From positions 117,488,698 through 117,552,697 of the forward strand of contig NC_134096.1 in the NCBI RefSeq assembly GCF_000715075.1: a stretch of 64,000 nucleotides of DNA. The letters are read 5' to 3'. Shown here in pieces: positions 54,769-64,000 of this stretch. The number at the start of each line of letters is the position of its first letter. Within the stretch, counting starts at the first letter, position 1. The notes under the pieces were generated by a model. That model saw nothing but the letters and a program-made list of their open reading frames with translations, made no database searches and had not been told where the DNA came from. The DNA comes from Nicotiana tabacum. Its lineage: Eukaryota; Streptophyta; Magnoliopsida; Solanales; Solanaceae. Made by a program: the position numbers and the translations under genes.

Positions 54769-56420
54769 TGATAAGTAGGGATTTTGACCGCTAGTTTGCT
54801 CTCTTTTACTTGCGTTTTAGCTCAAAAATACTTAAAGGTATTCCCGAGAACTAATAAAATGTGCTTTCGTGCAGGAATATTGGGAGACGAGCCAAAGAAG
54901 TAAAAATCAACTAAAAAAGGAGTCAAAATTGGACAAAGACCAAAACAAGAAAAAAATGCTTATAGTGCGGACCGCACAATACTGAGTGCGACCGCAAACA
55001 ATGAAGAAGCCATGTCAGATTAGCTTCAGAGTATGCGGACTGCATAATTTTGGTACGGCCGTAGAAGAGAGATTCAGAGAGTTGGAATTTTGGACAAGCT
55101 GAAGAAATGCGGACTGCACCATTATTGTGCGGCCGTAGGATACCAAGTGCGGTCGCACTCACTATTATGCAGCTCCCAAACGACCAGAATCAGAGAGCCT
55201 TGATTGAAGTTGTGCGGACCGCACTATTATTGTGCGGCCACGGGATTCAAAGGTACGGCCGCATTCATAATTATGCGGTTCGCTGAAGAAGGTCCAAGTC
55301 CCAGCCCAAGTCAAGTGTGCGGCCGTACTCAGAAATGTGCGGACCGTACCATTAGATGAAGTGTGGCCGCACCCCACTTTTATGCGACCGTAGAAGGACC
55401 AGTTGACCAGTTAAGCTCAGAGTGCGGAGTGCACTCAGAATTATGCGGTCGCACAACCTCCGCAGGGATATTTTTGTCAAATATTTTCAGCTTAGTATAA
55501 ATAGAACTTTGTATCATTTTTAGGGTAAGTTTTGTTTTGGGAGAGCACCTGAGCCATTTTTCTTTACTGTTTTGAGTAATATTGTACTAGATTAACTTCT
55601 AAATATTAGATTTTCGTTCCCTAATCAATTATTATGCATTATATCTTAATTTTTTCTTGTATTTCTTTATTTTTCATGAGTACCTAAATTTCTAGCTAGG
55701 GTTGTGGCCCAACCCTAGTGTGGGTACTTAATGGGTGTTTGATTTAGGACTTGTTTGTGATTGGGTTAGTGATATTTAGCCTAGTTCTTGCTTGAATTCA
55801 ATAATTAATGGTTGCAAATACTGATTCATGCCTAATTGACTTAGTCTCTACTTGAGAAAGAGAGACTAAGTCTAGGAAAACTTGGCTAACAAGAAATTGG
55901 GGTGAACTCAAGAAATTGATAGCCCCAATTAAATGGTTGAATCTAGAGATAGTAAGACCCGACTTGAGCATTTATCACGTGTTTTGTGCAATACTCATTT
56001 GGACTTGAGAAAGCCAAATTGGGCAAAATCACTCAAACTACCAAGAGGTATAGAGTGGGCAATTGCATGTGATTGCTATATTACAACCCCGACCAATCAA
56101 ACTTGCCCTAGAGTTTACAACCCATTAGGTAACTACCTAGGTGGAAGCCATGACCCTAGATATTTTATCATTTGGAAAACAACCAAAACCAAAAATATTA
56201 TCTTCTAGTTTTATAATTGCAATCAATAGTTTAAAGTAGAAGTAGATATAACAAACAAGAATGTGGAAGTGTAATCTAAGTCATATCGTACAATTACACT
56301 AAGCATATTCCTAATCCCAATTCTAACTCCCTGAGAATTCGACCCCGACTTGCATTGGGTTTTATTATTGCTTCGACCGCCTCATTATATATATTTGTGG
56401 TGCGAGTTTGGGCGACATCA
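54769..56420 (+). repeat. Athila 2 3' LTR
   Basis: 1652 bp, TGATAAGTAGGG...GGGCGACATCA, the same length as the 5' LTR. It has a palindrome array (54964-55455), TATAAATA (55496-55503), the stem-loop (55696-55718), a 12-bp hairpin (55838-55872) and the ATTCGACCCCGACT motif (56337-56350). It is followed by the second GATGT. Confidence 0.9.
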
Positions 56421-56425
56421 GATGT

Positions 56426-57620
56426 AATGTGTCCTTTGGAGATACCTCAAAGATTCAAATCGAAGGGATATGTATTATTCTGATCTTCTGTAAAAATGAT
56501 GGCCATAAGTTAATTCAAGTTGTTTATTATTTGCCAAAATTAAAAAGTATTATTCTAAGTTTGGTCCAACTTCTCGAAAAGGGATATGATATCTACATGA
56601 AAAATATGCATCTTTAGTTTAGAGATTCAAGTAGAATTCTAATTGCTAAAATGCATATGGCAAGGAATAGATTATTTTCTCTGAATCTTAATACAATTGA
56701 TGCAAAGTGGTTGAAGACTAATGTGCAAGATGAATCATCGTGTTGGCACATGTGATTTGGGCACTTGAATTTTGATGTGCACAAATCAATGGGAGAAAAG
56801 TACATGGTGCATGAGATACCATCAATCAACCATTCCAATCAATTGTGTGAAGCTTGTCTTCTTCGAAAACATGCAAGAAGGAGTTTTTCAAAGGAGGCCA
56901 TGTCAAGATCAACCAAGCCGCTCCAGCTTGTTCACACTGATGTGTGTGGACCAATCAATCTACTTTCCTTTGGTAAAAGTAAATACTTTCTCCTTTTCAT
57001 TGATGACTTTAGTAGAAAGACTTGAGTTTATTTCTTGAACCAAAAATCAGAAGCTTTTGTTGCTTTTAAAATTTTCAAAGTACTTGTGAAAAAAGAAAGT
57101 GGCTATGAAATAAAAGCTTTGAGGTCCGATATAGGAGGCGAATTCACTTCAAAAGAATTTAATGACTTTTGTCAGTCTCATGGAATTCGTCTCCCTCTAA
57201 CGGTACCTTATTCACCCCAACAAAATGGAGTTGTAGAGAGAAAGAATCGAACGATTCTTAATATGGCTAGATGTATGTTGAAAGCTAAAAGTATGCCCAA
57301 GGAACTTTGGGCAGAAGTTGTTTCTTGTGTAGAATATTTGAACAACAGGTCTCCAACAAGTAATGTTAGAGATCAAACTCCTCAAGAAGCATGGAGTTGA
57401 AGAAAGCCAAGTGTCAAGAACTTGAGAATCTTTGGGAGCATAACCTATGTTCATGTGCCACAACAAGGGAGAGCGAAGCTTGACGGTCGAAGTGTCAAGC
57501 ATGTGTTTGTTGGCTATGATATGAGTTCAAAAGGCTACAAGTTATACAACCCAAGCAGCGGCAAGGTGGTGGTAAGTCGTGATGTTGAATTTGATGAAGA
57601 ATTGGCATGGAATTGGTAGG
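56426..57620 (+). pseudogene. Copia protease remainder and integrase
   Basis: After the Athila 2 insertion the protease end is followed by the integrase. The zinc region ends in LCEACLLRKHARRSFSKEAM. The catalytic core has QLVHTDVCGPINLLSFGKSK (Asp), LRSDIGGEFTSKEF (Asp) and NGVVERKNRTILNMA (Glu); the D,D,E triad is present. The downstream region has RIFGSITYVHVPQQGRAKLD and VKHVFVGYDMSSKGYKLYNP. Stops include TGA at 57022 and 57397 and TAG at 57617. Confidence 0.8.
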
Positions 57621-57862
57621 CTCAGGAAGAAATTTCATATGATTTTCTTCCATACTTTGGTGATGAAGAAGAACCAGAGACCGTGGAACCTGTGTAAGAT
57701 GCAACTCTACCTCCTTCACCTACTAATGTTGCATCTCCTTCTTCTCAAGAAAGTTCAAATGAACACCGGCAAAGGACGAGGAGCATTCAAGAGCTCTATG
57801 ATGGCCTAGAAGAAGTTACTAATTTTGATTTTTTGTATTGACTCTTTGTTGATAGTGAACCA

Positions 57863-58222
57863 ATGAACTTTGATGAAACTGTTACATACAAAAAGTGGAG
57901 ACAATCCATGAAGGAGGAGATCGAGTCAATAGAGAAGAACAACACTTGGGAGTTAGCAACTCTTCCCAAGGATTATCGAGCAATTGGAGTGAAATGGATA
58001 TACAAGGCAAAGAAGAATGCTCATGAAGATGTGAAAAGATACAAGGAAAAACTTGTCGCTAAAGTCTATAAGCAAAGGCAATGTATTTTCAAGAAGGAAG
58101 TAAAGCTCAAATATGTGAAGTCTCGTGATCAAGTTGCTAATATTTTTACGAAACCTCTTAAGTTTGAAGATTTCCAGAGATTGAGATCAAGTCTTGGAAT
58201 GAAAAAGAAAAATCAAAATTAA
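57863..58222 (+). pseudogene. Copia reverse transcriptase start fused to RNase H end
   Basis: The frame opens with the conserved RT entry (WRQSMKEEIESIEKNNTWEL, AIGVKWIYKAKKNAHEDVKR). At about 58070, after YKEKLVAK, it runs directly into the last residues of the polyprotein (VKSRDQVANIFTKPLKFEDF). The whole RT catalytic core and nearly all RNase H are missing. The junction is in frame, so the deletion gives an open 119-codon fusion. The element could only have moved with help in trans after this deletion. Confidence 0.8.
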
Positions 58223-58232
58223 AGGGGAGATT
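58221..58232 (+). promoter_or_regulatory. Copia polypurine tract
   Basis: AAAGGGGAGATT immediately before the 3' LTR. Confidence 0.85.
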
Positions 58233-58728
58233 TGTGGGACCTACCTAATAAAAAAATGTGATTGGAGGAAAGAGCGGGAGTGATAGGCTTGCCAAGTTGT
58301 GCAATTTGCAAAGAGGCAAATCTGATTTTGCCAAAACCAAATCGATGCAAACTTGAAACCAATCGATTTGATTGGTTTATTTGGACAACAACTCACTCTA
58401 TAAATAGCAATTTCGTTTCTTCATTTTGAGTACACCAAAAGTAGAGAGAAGCAATAGAAGTTAGAGAGAGTAATCCACATATTGTAGTCTGTGAGATAAA
58501 TAGTGAGTGTGAGTAATATTGTAGTGAGGTGTTTAAAATAAAGAGTGTTATTTCTTTCGAAGTTGTAGTAGTCTCTTGACACTACTAAGCTGTAATATTA
58601 TAGTGATAATATTGCCTCACTCGGGTATTGTATTTTATCCCATTAAAAGATTTGGTGTCGTTGTTACTCTCTTGTATTATTGTGATTTATCGTGTATTGT
58701 TCCTGGGCGGATATTAGTTTTCCCAACA
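58233..58728 (+). repeat. Copia 3' LTR
   Basis: 496 bp, TGTGGGACCTACC...TTTTCCCAACA. It matches the 5' LTR apart from substitutions and an extra stretch near 58280-58310. Confidence 0.85.
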
Positions 58729-60501
58729 CTTTCGAGCATTTTGTATATGAAATATGTATTGCCGGAAAGGTTCTTCTTGTCCCGGACAACCTCTCTTCTT
58801 TTAGGATTCATAGAGTGGAGTTTTCCTTTAAGGTTAGATTCCACATATCTAATCGGCGGAAAGAAGCACCGGCTAATACTTTAATGGAGATGGGGGAAAG
58901 CGGGCTACTGGCAATAATACTAGATTAGAGGAAACCAACACTTGGTAGACGAAATCGATTATATTTTTTTAAAGTAAATAGGAGTAATTGTTTTCTTGAC
59001 CCAGAATTTCAAAAACCACTCGGAGTCATTCTACATTTTTATTGTACTCGTGCTTTTCCACTATTAAGTGTAACGTACTCGTACACTATTAAGCCACCTT
59101 TACATGATGTGATAGGTACAATAATGAAGATTTAATGAGTTTAACTTACATATATTAACAACGAAAAATATTTTTTTATACTATTCGGTCAGTTTTACAT
59201 GTAGTAGATAATCTCACTTATTTTGAAAATTATAAATTTCACTTTTTATTGAGCGTTACCTGTTATTTTAGGTGATCAATCTAATAATATAACTTTTTTT
59301 CACTGTCAGTTAAAAGTTAGACTTTTGGCGTGAAAGTATATACATTATTTATCGTCGGTAGGCAATTATATAAATTCTAATTGATTCATCAGGAAAATTT
59401 TAAGAGGACTCAAAGGGATTCTATAGTATTATTATAATATTCATGCTTTCGCAAAATTATGCACACTAACTATTACTACTTGTAAATAAAAACAGAAGAT
59501 ACACAATTTCCTGAAAACTAGAAATAGAAGATTTCTGCAAAAATATTAAATTTATATGGAACTATAAGTGTTTTTTCTAATTCAATCTCCAAACTAAATG
59601 AGTATCGAAATTTAAAGGGCATATGATTCCGATCGTGAACTGTAAGAACAAATAGTATTAATTTTCTCAATTTAGATGGATTAAGAAATTTGTAAGTACT
59701 TGAAGTAAAAGACTTGAATTCTTCATTTAGTTCAGTATTTGATTGAGATATACAAATAAAGTCGTAATAGAACTACTAGTAAATTGAAAATTTTGATGAT
59801 TAAATTTTTAATTATAAATGTCTACTTAGTACATTAATTATTTCGAAACACAATGATTGAGATATAATTTGATTTAGAACAGAGCAAAGAGATGAACAAG
59901 CATCATATACAACGGGCATTTTTTGTCTTCTCTATATTATATGTATAGTGAGGCAGATGATAAGATGATGTCAAGCCTTAATCCTATTTAAAGATTTTTA
60001 GATTAGACCAGTAGACCTTTTAAAAATAGGAAAAACTATTATACGGAAACAATAGAGTTTAAATAAGGAGAAACTTTTATCACGATACTTTTAGTGTTAT
60101 GTATATCTAACAAGGAAAATGGAGATTAAATAATAAGGAAAAACTTTTATTATGGTACTCGTTGAACTTATTATAGTGCTTAATATGCCATGCCATTATT
60201 ATGGATTATATATGAATATGAGTAAAACAGAAACCAATTAACTTTAAAGTTTAAGAACTTTTAAATATACAAAAATATTATTCTTTCACGAAGAAATTAA
60301 AAAACAAAAACTAAAAACACGATGTAAAAAGAAATAGAAGTGCTATATCTTTATTTGGAAGAATAAAAAGAAAAAGTTCCTCTCACAACCCAATACATTA
60401 TAGAAGCCCCTAGCTCCTCATTTACCTGTTATCTTCTCTTTCATTCCCTGATCGATAAGCAGCTGTAATTAAGCCAGTTAGTATATGCTTGAACATTATT
60501 A
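58729..60501. other. Host DNA upstream of the sulfotransferase pseudogene
   Basis: No gene recognised. Bases 58910-59380 resemble the host flanks of the LINE (690-723, 17680-18250). Bases 59535-59757 resemble 28766-29010 and in part 18265-18309. This indicates an old duplication of a host segment. The last few hundred bases before 60502 are AT-rich and should include the promoter of the former gene, but I cannot pick a TATA box with confidence. Confidence 0.55.
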
Positions 60502-61545
60502 ATGGATTCTTCCCCCATCAAGAACATGCCAAAAAAGCTCCATGCCACTGAAGAAGAAGAAGAAGAAGAAGAAGCCAAATCCAAATTCGAGAAGCTTATA
60601 TCTACGCTTCCAAAGGAAACACGCTGGAATGAATACATGGATTTGTATCAGTACCAAGGTTTTTGGTATCCACTTTCAGTGCTTCAAGATATCATTACTG
60701 TCCAAGAAAACTTTAGGTCTTCTATGCACGATATATACCTGTGTAGTGCTCCTAAAACCGGTTGCACTTGGCTCAAATCTTTGTGTTACGCCATTACAAC
60801 CAGAGATCGATCGTTTTAATTAATATGGAAAATAGCCCTTTGCTCACTAATCTTACTCACGTTCTCATCCTTTCCTTGGAATTTCGTCCTTCTCCTAACA
60901 CGGACGTCGCTCAAATTCCTCTTATAGCCACTCATTTGTCCTTCAATACTTTACCCAAATCTGTCCAATCTTTGGAATCTGGTGCAAAGATGATTTACTT
61001 GTGCAGTGAACCTAAGGACACTTTCATTTCTCTTTGGTATTTCATGCATAAATTCACGTGGCTGCAGCAAGGAGAAGATCAGTTGTCAGATATTGGATTA
61101 ACTACAACAGAATTTTCAATTTCCTTCGAAAAAGAGTTGGAGCTGTTCTGTGAAGGGAAAACAATGTGGGGACCGTACTGGGATCATGTTTTGGGGTATT
61201 GGGAACAAGCCAGAATCGGTATTGTTTCTAAAATATGAAGAGTTAATAGAAGACACGTTGTTGTACGTGAGGAAATTGGCGGAGTTCATGGGAAAACCAT
61301 TTTCAATGGATGAAGAGGAACAAGGGGTGCCAGAAAGTATTGTGGAATTCTGTAGTTTAATTTTGACAACTTGAGCAATTTGGAGGTGATTAAGAAAGGA
61401 AAGAGTCGGCCAACAGCCAATTGGCAGATGGATAACAGCACCTAATTCAGGAAGGGTAAGCCTGGAGATTGGAAGAATCATTTAACATCTAATATGATAG
61501 ATACAATGGATCGTACCACACAAGACAAGCTAAAGGGGTCAAGAT
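60502..61545 (+). pseudogene. Cytosolic sulfotransferase pseudogene (plant SOT family)
   Basis: The ATG at 60502 begins MDSSPIKNMPKK, followed by a (GAA)n-coded Glu run. Family motifs in order: WNEYMDLYQYQGFWYPLSVL; the 5'-phosphosulfate loop region APKTGCTWLKSLCYA (about 60751-60795); [42 protein letters not shown] (3'-phosphate region); [40 protein letters not shown]; the [16 protein letters not shown] end; and the [15 protein letters not shown] PAPS loop ([13 protein letters not shown], about 61444-61482). The enzyme would move a sulfate from PAPS to a hydroxylated small molecule in the cytosol. Frameshifts near 60815, 61210 and 61370 and a stop at 61442 inactivate it. It is intronless, as many plant SOT genes are. 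Substrate cannot be told. Confidence 0.85.
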
Positions 61546-61614
61546 TGAAATTTGGTCAATCACTACAAATTCATAGGCAAAGAATTTCTTTCTTCTATAA
61601 CATTAAAATCCTAT

Positions 61615-62251
61615 TGTGTACGGTCAAAACCGATTCTCAGTCATAAAGACCGGTCGAGACAATGACGTTTCAATCGAAGGGTATCCGCATGGCGAGCTCG
61701 GACGAATTTCGAAGTAGAGACGTCGAGCTTCGAGCTATAAGACCAATCAACGGCAAAACTCGATATCATTATCGAGCCCGTGTCCGAATCGGACTACGGG
61801 GTAACACCGATCGATACAGGCCCCGAATATCGATGCTCCAAGGCAGAACCGAGCTCGAACTAAGACTGGGGATTCGATCTAGCACCAAGCTCGAGTCAGC
61901 GCCAAGCTCGCAGACAAGAGCCATTACAACCGCACCAAGGGAGAGAATCTTGGCAAGAATCAAGGAAGAGACAAACCATCATGGGTTCTCCACTATATGT
62001 ATTATTTTATGTTGTTATAGATAAAGTAGTGACCCTCTACTATAAAAAGGGAGATAGACTGCAATAGAGAGAGGTCTCCAAGATACATTAAGATTTCATT
62101 GTGCTTGTTCTTCTAATATTTTTCAGTCTTCCCGTCTATCATTTCCCATTTCATAGCAAAAAATACCTGTATTGTCATTTTGTATCAAAGAAATTTGCAT
62201 ACCCTTAGAACCATATCTAAATTTAACGTTATCCGATTTTTCGGGTAAATA
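61615..62251 (+). repeat. Tat 2 5' LTR
   Basis: 637 bp, from TGTGTACGGTCAAAACC to TTTTCGGGTAAATA. Rich in CGAG/CTCG words (61660-61960). A TATA box is at 62041. Confidence 0.75.
62041..62048 (+). promoter_or_regulatory. TATA box of the Tat 2 LTR
   Basis: TATAAAAA, within CTACTATAAAAAGGGAGATA, about 210 bases before the LTR end. A likely U3 promoter. Confidence 0.55.
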
Positions 62252-62254
62252 GTT

Positions 62255-62272
62255 TGGCGCCCACCGTGGGGC
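62255..62272 (+). promoter_or_regulatory. Tat 2 primer-binding site
   Basis: TGGCGCCCACCGTGGGGC, three bases after the LTR. It differs from the Tat 1 site by one base. Confidence 0.7.
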
Positions 62273-62338
62273 TAAGGGTAACGGTGATTGATTGATATAA
62301 ATCTATAGTACACTCCAGCTTACAACTTCGAATCAGCC

Positions 62339-64000
62339 ATGGCTCTACCTATCGACCTCTAAGCCGGCCTTCAAGATGAAACCAACAACTTGGTGCCCGG
62401 GGCCGGAACGCTACCTGACAACAGCAATGAGGCTCGAATCGAAGAACCCGAAATTCGAGCCGAAGTACCACTGGATATCAATTCGCAAATAGCTCTAGAA
62501 GCGAATCAGCATTCTGAACCGGAGAGAAGCGTTCAGGGCGGTGCTCGATCCATAGCCCGAGACACCTACAGCACGGGGGAAATCGGGGTCAGCTTGCGTA
62601 TGATTTTTGAAATGTTACAAGCCCAACAAGCAGCGATAGCTCAATTGCAGAGCCGAACTCATACGCAAAGCGTGTCAAACTCCAATCCGCTTCTTCGAGA
62701 AGTCACCCCTAGAGCGGAACCCGCCGTAGTGAAATCAAACGAGCAGGAATTGGGGACCGCTCCTGAAATTGCTAAATTGCTCGAGGAACTCACAAAGCGA
62801 GTCGAAGCCAACGACAAAAAAGTGGAAACGTATAACGCTAGGGTCGAACAAATTTCGGAGGCTCCGCCAATGATAAAAGGGCTCGATTCGAAAAAATTCA
62901 TACAAAAGCCTTTTCCCTCGAGCGCGGCCCCAAAACCAATCCCCCAAAAATTCCGTATGCCCGAAATTCCCAAATATAACGGTACGACCGATCCTAATGA
63001 ACACGTCACCTCCTACACATGCGCCATCAAAGGCAACGATTTGGAGGATGATGAGATCGAATCCGTGTTGTTGAAAAAGTTCGGAGAGACCCTCGCAAAG
63101 GGAGCGATGATATGGTATCACAACTTACCACCAAATTCCATTGATTCTTTCGCCATGTTAGCAGACTCATTCGTAAAAGCACATACTGGTGCCATAAAGG
63201 TTTGCAACAAGGAAATCGGACCTCTTCAAAGTAAAGCAAAGGGATAACAAGATACTGAGGGAATTCGTATCCCGATTTCAAATAGAACATATGGACTTGC
63301 CACCGGTCACAGACGACTGGGCCGTACAAGCTTTCACCCAAGGACTGAACGGGCTAAGTTCGACAGCATCACGTCGGCTGAAACAAAATTTGATCGAGTA
63401 CCCAGCAATAACTTGGCGCAGATGTACACAACCAGTACCAACCAAAAATCAGGGTCGAAGATGATCAATTGGGAGCTCCGTATGGGCCCGTACGTCAGAA
63501 CCACACAACCACTAAAAATCAAAGGGAAACCAACAGAGAACAAAGGTCGAACAGAGATCGATACCAACCGTACGACACAGATCGAATGAACAACGGTTCA
63601 GCATGTAATACGGTTCGGAACAACCGAAGGATTGATCGGGGGCAAAATTCTTGAGGACTTATGAGCAAGAGCGGCTTTGATAAATATACAGATCCTATAG
63701 AAATCCCTCGACTATCGGAGTATAACTTCAACATTGGTACATCCGCCATCGTATCAGCCATCAGATGTATCAAAGACACCAGATGGCCTCGACCCATGCA
63801 AACCGATCCTGCCCAAAAGAATCCCAATCAAATGTGCGAATATCATGGCACCCATGGTCACAAAACGGAAGATTGCAGGCACCTAAGAGAGGAAGTGGCC
63901 CGCTTATTTAAGAAAGGGCACCTTCGGGAATTTCTGAGCGATAGGGCGAAGAACCATTTTAGAAACAAGGAATTCGGCAAGCAAAACGAGCCAGAAGAAC
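62339..64000 (+). pseudogene. Tat 2 gag (partial at window end)
   Basis: ATG 62339 begins MALPIDL and meets a TAA at 62360. The same frame then stays open to 63247. It includes VSLRMIFEMLQAQQAAIAQL (helical), a coiled-coil-like stretch (EIAKLLEELTKRVEANDKKV), IPKYNGTTDPNEHVTSYTCA and KGAMIWYHNLPPNSIDSFAM. A frameshift near 63240 leads into REFVSRFQIEHMDLPPVTDD, and later shifts follow. A CX2HX4HX4C knuckle-like motif (CEYHGTHGHKTEDC) lies at 63838-63879, followed by REEVARLFKKGHLREFLS. Side by side with Tat 1 gag, the order is identical. Confidence 0.8.

Larger units (their letters stand above)
34875..56420 (+). mobile_element. Athila-type Ty3/gypsy element 2, full-length but decayed, with a nested LTR element
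   Basis: Two LTRs of exactly 1652 bp, TSD GATGT, PBS TGGCGCAGTTGCCGGGGA and PPT TTTGGGGGGAGT. Order: gag, protease, RT, RNase H, (nested element 40908-49063), integrase, a long leader with palindrome arrays, extra 3' ORF, 3' UTR. Without the nested element it is about 13.4 kb, typical of Athila. Only scattered stops and shifts interrupt pol, so it is younger than Athila 1 and Tat 1. Confidence 0.9.
33352..58728 (+). mobile_element. Copia (Ty1-type) LTR retrotransposon, deleted for most of RT, containing Athila 2
   Basis: 5' LTR 33352-33822 and 3' LTR 58233-58728, both TGTGGGAC...CCAACA. The PBS is TGATATCAGAGC (initiator-Met type with one change) and the PPT is AAAGGGGAGATT. Gag with a zinc knuckle and the start of the protease lie before the Athila 2 insertion (34875); the rest of protease, integrase and a truncated RT follow from 56426. 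Flanks CTTCC and CTTTC would be a 5-bp TSD with one mismatch. Without Athila 2 it is about 3.8 kb, short of the usual 5 kb because most RT and RNase H are missing. Confidence 0.85.
61615..64000 (+). mobile_element. Tat-lineage Ty3/gypsy element 2, 5' part (runs off the window)
   Basis: 5' LTR 61615-62251, PBS 62255-62272 and gag from 62339. Related to Tat 1 in LTR ends, PBS and gag, but a different subfamily. Inserted about 70 bases after the sulfotransferase pseudogene. The pol region and 3' LTR lie beyond 64000. Confidence 0.8.

Noticed and set aside
58692..58928. 78-codon frame across the Copia 3' LTR end and host DNA
   Set aside because: It begins inside the LTR, has no recognised motif, and the host part has no similar frame in the paralogous segment.

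Overview
The window is nuclear DNA of a dicot plant, most likely a Solanaceae genome and probably Nicotiana. This is inferred from: a plant DUF4283-type L1 LINE, Athila- and Tat-type Ty3/gypsy elements, an RTE fragment ending in the (TTG)n tail typical of solanaceous RTE/TS-SINE elements, and a cytosolic sulfotransferase pseudogene. I found no intact host gene. Almost everything is retrotransposon sequence inserted into retrotransposon sequence, and every coding region is broken by stops, frameshifts or insertions.

Left nest (706-17695). An L1-type LINE (724-17677, about 6.5 kb once insertions are subtracted) lies between 18-bp target duplications. It is split by (1) a Mutator-like long-TIR element (1312-2854, 10-bp TSD), which carries a Tat-type LTR remnant (1818-2253), and (2) a rearranged three-LTR Athila element (3788-12650, TSD ACAAG). 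That Athila element has lost gag-pol but keeps the 3' extra ORF. The LINE carries ORF1 (zinc knuckle) and ORF2 (endonuclease, reverse transcriptase, zf-RVT, RNase H); the two overlap at ATGA.

Middle (17696-33351). A strip of host DNA is followed by Tat element 1 (18310 to about 28765). It has a 5' LTR, PBS, gag, protease, RT, RNase H, a second RNase H and integrase, then a spliced antisense ORF, and no recognisable 3' LTR. After that comes AT-rich DNA with minisatellites, a 5'-truncated RTE LINE (30739-32116, 11-12-bp TSD) and long microsatellites.

Right nest (33352-58728). A Copia element whose RT/RNase H is mostly deleted contains Athila element 2 (34875-56420, TSD GATGT, two 1652-bp LTRs). 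Athila 2 in turn contains an 8.2-kb non-coding LTR element on the minus strand (40908-49063, TSD GAATC). Order of insertion: Copia, then Athila 2, then the non-coding element.

Right edge (58729-64000). Host DNA here is paralogous to the host DNA around the left LINE and supplies a near-empty-site version of the LINE target. It is followed by a sulfotransferase pseudogene and the 5' LTR and gag of Tat element 2, which runs off the window.

The least ordinary signal is in the two Athila elements. Dense arrays of a short near-palindrome, TGCGGNCCGCA, sit just upstream of the LTR TATA box in every LTR with that region. In Athila 2 the same array-plus-TATA arrangement also occurs inside the element, upstream of the extra 3' ORF, which suggests a second, internal promoter. 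The Athila LTRs also share a conserved stem-loop and a tRNA T-arm-like motif next to the primer site. All alignments were made by eye; no database was searched.
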